Origin: Nitrospirae bacterium RBG_13_39_12
Lineage (GTDB): Bacteria > Nitrospirota > Thermodesulfovibrionia > Thermodesulfovibrionales > SM23-35
Assembly (NCBI GenBank): GCA_001805125.1
Contig: MHEF01000137.1
Coordinates: 1 to 10,230 of the forward strand
Direction of reading: 5' to 3'
Length of the DNA: 10,230 bases
Below, piece by piece: positions 6,999-10,230 of this stretch. Position 1 is the first letter of the stretch. Every line of letters begins with the position of its first letter. A program made the position numbers and the translations under genes. The notes under the pieces are model-generated. The model made no database searches, was not told where the DNA came from, and worked only from the letters and a program-made list of their open reading frames with translations.

Positions 6999-8636
6999 AT
7001 GAAAAAGAAGATTAAAACGTTTTCGGGAAATATTGTTGACGTATTGAAGTCCGAGATATATCCAGGGACAATAAAAATTTCCAACCGAAAGATATCAGAT
7101 GTCATACGGGAAGACAGAAAATATGATACATATATTTTACCCGGCTTTATTGATGCACATTTTCATGTTGAGAGCTCAATGCTTGTTCCGTCAGAGCTTG
7201 CCAGAATAGTTGTAATTCACGGGACCGTAGCAGTTTTATCCGATCCTCATGAGATAGCAAATGTCATGGGAGTAGAAGGTGTCAGGTATATGATTGACAA
7301 TGCAAAAACGGTGCCTGTGAAGTTTTATTTTGGAGCTCCTTCCTGTGTGCCTGCATCTGATTATGAAACAAGTGGAGCGAATATCGGTCCCGAGCAAATA
7401 GAAGAGCTTCTAAAAATGGTTGAAATAAAGTTTTTAGCAGAAGTGATGAATTTCCCGGGTGTGATACATGCCTTACCGGATGTTATGAAGAAGATAGACA
7501 TAGCGAAAAGATACAAAAAAGTAATAGACGGCCATTCGCCTGGATTAAGGGGTAAGGACCTTCGCAGATATGTCAAGGCAGGGATTTCAACGGACCACGA
7601 GTGTTTTCAGAAAGACGAAGCTCTGGAGAAACTCCGGTTGGGGATGAAGATTATCATCAGAGAAGGTTCAGCAGCAAAGAATTTTGATGAACTGATACCA
7701 GTTGTAGACGAGCATTATAAAAACTGCATGTTCTGCAGCGATGACAAGCATCCTGATGAGCTGATAAGGGGACATATAAATGATCTGGTTAAAAGGGCTG
7801 TTGACTACGGGATTGATTTAATGAAGGTTTTAAGGGTCGCGTGTGTCAATCCCGTATCCCACTACAAGCTCGATATCGGTCTCCTTCGCAAAGGAGATAA
7901 TGCTGATTTTATTGTTGTGGATAATCTCAGGGATTTCAAAGTGCTGAAGACAATTATTAGAGGAGAAATTGTAGCTGAGGAAGGCAGATCACTTGTAGCT
8001 AAAAACACACCGGCAGTAGTGAATAATTTTAAAATGAAAAAAAAGAAGGCAAAAGATTTTTTCCTTGCATGCAGGATAGGCAAAATACATATTATCAAAG
8101 TAATAGACGGTCAGGTAATCACGGACAGAGGAGTAACAACTCCATCTATAGTGAACGGAAATATTGTGTCTGATATAAAGAGGGATGTTTTAAAGATTGT
8201 AGTGGTAAACCGTTATAATGAATCAAAAGTGGCAATAGGTTTTGTAAAGAACTTTGGGCTTAAAAAAGGCGCAATTGCCTCAAGCGTTGCCCATGACTCT
8301 CATAACATTATAGCTGTCGGAGTAACTGACAAAGATATCTGCCGCGCTGTAAATCTGATTATCGAAAACAAGAGCGGCATCTGCGCAGTATCACAAGAAA
8401 AAGAAATGCTTCTGCCCCTGCCGATAGCTGGGATTATGAGCAATGAAGAATGCTCCCGTGTTGCGGAAAAATACTCTGCCCTTAATAAAATGGCCAAAAG
8501 CCTCGGCTCAACATTACACTCTCCTTTTATGACCCTGTCTTTCATGGCCCTCCTCGTTATTCCTAAAATAAAATTAGGGGATAAGGGGTTGTTTGATGGA
8601 GAGAAGTTCGAGTTTATTGATGTTTTTGAGGGGTAA
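6999..8636 (+). CDS. ade: Adenine deaminase
   Basis: Hydrolyses adenine to hypoxanthine and ammonia (EC 3.5.4.2) in purine salvage. The 545-residue product has the full family length. An N-terminal beta segment precedes the amidohydrolase barrel, which has metal ligands His54 and His56 (DAHFHVESS), SDPHEI (81-86), bridging Glu148 (AEVMNFPGV), His179 (DGHSPGL), His200 (STDHECF) and the aspartates of CSDDKHP (Asp248/Asp249). The C-terminal domain, typical of Ade rather than ordinary adenosine deaminases, contains SVAHDSHNI and runs through the end. Only a weak ribosome binding site (AAAGAA, 6981-6986) precedes the ATG. It diverges from the pentose phosphate operon. Hypoxanthine re-use needs PRPP made from ribose 5-phosphate, so the pairing is metabolically sensible. 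No terminator hairpin follows. Confidence 0.93.
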   Translation: MKKKIKTFSGNIVDVLKSEIYPGTIKISNRKISDVIREDRKYDTYILPGFIDAHFHVESSMLVPSELARIVVIHGTVAVLSDPHEIANVMGVEGVRYMIDNAKTVPVKFYFGAPSCVPASDYETSGANIGPEQIEELLKMVEIKFLAEVMNFPGVIHALPDVMKKIDIAKRYKKVIDGHSPGLRGKDLRRYVKAGISTDHECFQKDEALEKLRLGMKIIIREGSAAKNFDELIPVVDEHYKNCMFCSDDKHPDELIRGHINDLVKRAVDYGIDLMKVLRVACVNPVSHYKLDIGLLRKGDNADFIVVDNLRDFKVLKTIIRGEIVAEEGRSLVAKNTPAVVNNFKMKKKKAKDFFLACRIGKIHIIKVIDGQVITDRGVTTPSIVNGNIVSDIKRDVLKIVVVNRYNESKVAIGFVKNFGLKKGAIASSVAHDSHNIIAVGVTDKDICRAVNLIIENKSGICAVSQEKEMLLPLPIAGIMSNEECSRVAEKYSALNKMAKSLGSTLHSPFMTLSFMALLVIPKIKLGDKGLFDGEKFEFIDVFEG

Positions 8637-8658
8637 CGACAGGTATTCATGAAATATT

Positions 8659-8687
8659 TTGACAGGTGAGATTATTTCTCATATACT
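8659..8687 (+). promoter_or_regulatory. Near-consensus sigma-70 promoter
   Basis: A perfect -35 TTGACA (8659-8664) and a good -10 TATACT (8682-8687) are separated by 17 bp, the best promoter match in the window. Transcription would start near 8694. This places the promoter over a possible TTG start at 8659, so translation must begin downstream, at ATG 8746. It could also transcribe the cassette gene at 8980, since no terminator lies between. Confidence 0.7.
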
Positions 8688-8745
8688 TGGATTAAGATTA
8701 TGTAATAATGTGGAAATTTATATAAATGAGAAGAAATCGATTGTC

Positions 8746-8898
8746 ATGAAGCCAATTGATTATATTATAATAATATTACTCTATCTTACTATCCCTCTTT
8801 ATGCAGCAGAAAAACAACGTGAAAAAATCGGCGAAGCAATGGGTACTCCAATTTATCGTGATCAAATTGATGAGAGCCGTGATCTTTATATTCAATGA
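8746..8898 (+). CDS. Short exported protein, possibly truncated
   Basis: I do not recognise this gene. From ATG 8746 it encodes 50 residues. A lysine is followed by a strongly hydrophobic stretch (about residues 4-19, IIIILLYLTIPLYA), and A-A-E follows as a plausible signal peptidase site. The mature part is only about 30 residues and includes GEAMGTPIYRDQI, which reads like the beginning of a longer periplasmic protein. GAGAAG (8729-8734) is a possible ribosome binding site, and a strong promoter lies 60 nt upstream. An in-frame TTG at 8659 would extend it, but that codon lies inside the promoter. The end falls 31 nt before the inferred cassette boundary, so the gene may have lost its 3' part during an insertion. 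It could also be a genuine short secreted peptide. Confidence 0.5.
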   Translation: MKPIDYIIIILLYLTIPLYAAEKQREKIGEAMGTPIYRDQIDESRDLYIQ

Positions 8899-8964
8899 AC
8901 ACGGTCATAGGTGTCCCTTTTGCCTTGCTTTGGGTATATCGGAAATGGCGACACATGTCGACTG

Positions 8965-8971
8965 AAAGGAG
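8965..8971 (+). promoter_or_regulatory. Ribosome binding site fixing the cassette gene start
   Basis: AAAGGAG lies 8 nt before ATG 8980, the best ribosome binding site in the window. It shows that translation begins at 8980 and not at the in-frame start 69 nt upstream (8911). The protein therefore starts directly with its signal peptide. Confidence 0.8.
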
Positions 8972-8979
8972 ATGAACGT

Positions 8980-9504
8980 ATGGCTACTGGACTGACAGCA
9001 CGTTTGTTATTGACAGTTGTGGTTGTTGTATTGATCGGGAATTATGCGGGCAATTCGTTTGCTGCAGACGGGGCTAAGGCTAAGGCATTGGAGCTATCCA
9101 AGGCGTTGGGTAAGGCCAAACTGTTTGCAGGACTGACCGACAAGGAGAGAGATGCGCTGAAATCGGCGGCAATGTTGCGGCACTGTAAAGCTGGTGAGCG
9201 CCTTATCGAGCAGGGGAAGTCCTTGGGCAGGATGTTCATCGTGCTTGAAGGTCAGGTCTCGGTTAGGGTAAACGGGAAACTAGTGGCTACCCTTCCCGAG
9301 CAATCCCTCGTCGGCGAGGTTGAGTTCCTTGACATGCTTCCAGCCAGTGCGGACGTGGTTATTCTCAAAGAAACCCATCTGATTGAGTTGAATAATGCCG
9401 CGCTTACCGGTCTCATGCAGAATCAACCTCGACTGGGCTATGTGCTAATGAGAGAGATTGCCAAAATCGAAGGCCAGCGTCTACGCGTAATGGATCTGAA
9501 ATAA
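8980..9504 (+). CDS. Secreted cyclic-nucleotide-binding-fold protein
   Basis: The 174-residue product opens with a signal peptide: Arg8, a hydrophobic core (about 9-20) and a probable cleavage after SFA-A (28/29). A lysine- and alanine-rich helix follows (31-47). Residues about 48-172 form one Crp/cNMP-type beta-barrel: LFAGLTDKERDAL, then CKAGERLIEQG (69-79), MFIVLEGQVSV (85-95), the phosphate-binding cassette VGEVEFLDMLPASADV (111-126) and a C-terminal helix. Gly112 and Glu113 are kept, but Ala122 stands where Crp has Arg82 before Ser-Ala, so ordinary cAMP binding is doubtful. There is no DNA-binding domain, and export would place it outside the cytoplasm, so it is not a Crp-type regulator. 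Base composition differs sharply from its neighbours, and an attC-like hairpin follows it. Its ligand and role are unknown. Confidence 0.8.
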   Translation: MATGLTARLLLTVVVVVLIGNYAGNSFAADGAKAKALELSKALGKAKLFAGLTDKERDALKSAAMLRHCKAGERLIEQGKSLGRMFIVLEGQVSVRVNGKLVATLPEQSLVGEVEFLDMLPASADVVILKETHLIELNNAALTGLMQNQPRLGYVLMREIAKIEGQRLRVMDLK

Positions 9505-9510
9505 GACTTT

Positions 9511-9583
9511 GCCCAATAAGGCACTCAAACGGACGGCTTTTCCGCCACGCTCCAAAGCCGCCGGTGAGCTTGTGCCATTACAC
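9511..9583 (+). other. attC-like recombination site of the cassette
   Basis: The 73-bp site folds as an imperfect hairpin. From the outside inwards, AAT (9515-9517) pairs with ATT (9577-9579), GGCA (9520-9523) with TGCC (9573-9576), CTCA (9524-9527) with TGAG (9565-9568), CGG (9530-9532) with CCG (9561-9563), and CGGC (9534-9537) with GCCG (9557-9560). A9533 is left extrahelical. The apical part is 9538-9556. R''-like GCCCAAT matches RYYYAAC at six of seven positions. The R' position ATTACAC is a poor match to GTTRRRY, as expected if the right flank came from a non-integron target. It starts 6 nt after the cassette ORF stop. Confidence 0.65.
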
Positions 9584-9594
9584 TGAAAAACAGA

Positions 9595-10089
9595 ATGAAT
9601 ATTCGGGAAGAGAAAGATACAGACATAAATCGAATTGCAGAAATCCACAACAGGGCGTTCAACGGTCCGACTGAAGCAAGAATTATAAATAAATTAAGAA
9701 AGAACGGCAACCTTACAATATCATTAGTGGCAGAAACAGACGGGAAAATATTGGGTCACATTTCTTACAGCCCGATGTATAACAAAAACAAAGAAGTTAT
9801 TGGAATAGGGCTTGCTCCTGTTGCTGTATTGCCCTCACATAAAAAGAAGGGTATAGGGTCAGAACTCATCAGAAAAGGTAACGATATTGCTCTGTCAAAA
9901 GGATATACACGAATATTTGTTCTTGGCGATCCTGCATATTACAGCCGCTTCGGTTTTAGAATAGCTAAACAATACAATTATTATTCATATTTTGATCCTG
10001 ATGGGAATCATTTCATGGTTACAGGTGTTCAATTAAAAAAAGAACCTGGAAAATTGTTTATTGATTATTGTACGGAATTTAACATATAA
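9595..10089 (+). CDS. GNAT N-acetyltransferase, YhbS-like
   Basis: Predicted to move an acetyl group from acetyl-CoA to an unidentified amine. The 164-residue product has the single GNAT fold of the COG3153/YhbS group: N-terminal REEKDTDINRIAEIHNRAF, central VAETDGKILGHISYSP (45-60), the acetyl-CoA loop in VAVLPSHKKKGIGSELI (about 76-92), and the group's signature VLGDPAYYSRFGF (109-121). It is cytoplasmic, with no signal peptide or membrane segment. The ATG lies 18 nt after the inferred cassette end, and no clear ribosome binding site precedes it. GNAT genes are common integron cargo, but its base composition is like the host (33-42% G+C in sampled blocks) and no attC follows within 140 nt. 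It was therefore probably resident before the cassette arrived. Confidence 0.85.
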   Translation: MNIREEKDTDINRIAEIHNRAFNGPTEARIINKLRKNGNLTISLVAETDGKILGHISYSPMYNKNKEVIGIGLAPVAVLPSHKKKGIGSELIRKGNDIALSKGYTRIFVLGDPAYYSRFGFRIAKQYNYYSYFDPDGNHFMVTGVQLKKEPGKLFIDYCTEFNI

Positions 10090-10148
10090 AAACTTATTTA
10101 TGCGGGAACTTCGACAAACTCAGCACAGAGCACAGATGATTCCGGATG

Positions 10149-10230
10149 TGTCACACCAAAATGATAATGTCCTATTTTACCAATTTAGAAATGTCCTGTT
10201 TTAGGAATGCTAAACTGCCCTTTTCCGAAG
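10149..10230. mobile_element. Probable insertion-sequence end, cut by the window
   Basis: Two 14-bp direct repeats, AATGTCCTATTTTA (10166-10179) and AATGTCCTGTTTTA (10190-10203), differ at one base and are 24 bp apart. Multiple spaced repeats near a TGT-starting tip (TGTGTCACACC from 10148) are the end structure of IS21-family elements, where they bind the transposase. The transposase would lie to the right, outside the window, so the family is a guess. Confidence 0.4.
10166..10203 (+). repeat. Direct repeat pair, 14 bp, 24-bp period
   Basis: The copies at 10166-10179 and 10190-10203 share 13 of 14 bases. The 10-bp gap between them is AT-rich. They lie after the acetyltransferase gene and are best explained as protein-binding repeats at an insertion-sequence end. 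Two copies are too few, and the gap too short, for a CRISPR array. Confidence 0.75.

Larger units (their letters stand above)
8930..9577 (+). mobile_element. Integron-type gene cassette, single
   Basis: The segment has the anatomy of a mobile gene cassette: a left boundary TTGGGT (8930-8935), an ORF beginning 50 nt later (8980), and an attC-like hairpin just after the stop (9511-9583). Joining the two ends as a circle gives A-TTGGGT, which pairs along its whole length with GCCCAAT at 9511-9517 (one G-T pair). Hand-counted G+C is about 55-57% in blocks 9061-9120, 9181-9240 and 9241-9300. Flanking DNA gives 27% (8761-8820) and 33-42% (9601-9720). No integrase or second attC is in view, so this could be a lone cassette, a cassette at a secondary site, or the end of an array. 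Boundaries are inferred. Confidence 0.6.

Noticed and set aside
8659..8745. In-frame TTG start giving a 79-residue form of the small exported ORF
   Set aside because: The TTG lies inside the -35 of a near-consensus promoter, and the extension would place about 29 extra residues before the signal peptide.
8896..8929. A second attC just before the cassette
   Set aside because: Only 31 nt separate the small ORF stop from the boundary, and no L' or L'' pairing arms are visible.
8911..8979. In-frame upstream start (8911) for the CNBD gene
   Set aside because: No ribosome binding site precedes it, it would bury the signal peptide, and it lies outside the inferred cassette. AAAGGAG points to ATG 8980.
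10090..10165. An attC after the acetyltransferase, which would make it a second cassette
   Set aside because: No paired R and L boxes are seen, and the gene's base composition matches the host.
10166..10203. CRISPR-like direct repeats
   Set aside because: Two 14-bp copies with a 10-bp gap are too short and too few. An insertion-sequence end explains them better.

Overview
The window is chromosomal DNA from an AT-rich bacterium, roughly 40% G+C by eye. It is most likely an environmental Gram-negative: there are two exported proteins, a b561-like membrane protein, an integron-type cassette, and palindromic repeats of the TGTCATTCCCGC type. Operon content and protein style would fit Nitrospirota, Desulfobacterota or a related anaerobic lineage, but nothing here fixes the taxon.

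Layout. Bases 1-70 hold competing stem-loops ending in a T-run, probably the end of an upstream gene or element. A metallo-beta-lactamase-fold gene of the N-acyl-homoserine-lactonase type follows (150-905). A gene-poor stretch contains a ~128-bp palindromic interspersed repeat (1032-1159). Next is a four-helix DUF4079/b561-like membrane protein (1337-1768).

Bases 1852-6854 are a minus-strand operon, transcribed rpe - rpiB - tkt - tal - glk. It supplies the whole non-oxidative pentose phosphate branch plus glucokinase. Spacing is tight: a 12-nt gap between rpe and rpiB, 38 nt between rpiB and tkt, a 4-nt ATGA overlap between tkt and tal, and 64 nt before glk. A good promoter precedes rpe. It shares a palindromic -35 hexamer (TTGCAA) with a divergent promoter candidate for ade, the adenine deaminase gene on the plus strand (6999-8636). 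Together these genes link sugar phosphates, including the ribose-5-phosphate needed for PRPP, with purine-base salvage.

Bases 8640-10230 are accessory DNA. A near-consensus promoter (TTGACA-N17-TATACT) drives a 50-codon exported peptide gene. Next comes a visibly G+C-richer segment with the layout of one integron gene cassette (about 8930-9577). It carries a start preceded by a strong ribosome binding site, one ORF for a secreted cyclic-nucleotide-binding-fold protein that lacks the usual phosphate-binding arginine, and an attC-like hairpin after the stop. Its inferred ends re-pair when joined as a circle. A GNAT acetyltransferase gene starts 18 nt after the cassette end. The window closes on 24-bp-spaced direct repeats that look like the end of an insertion sequence, perhaps IS21-like. 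The cassette is the most interesting part of the window.
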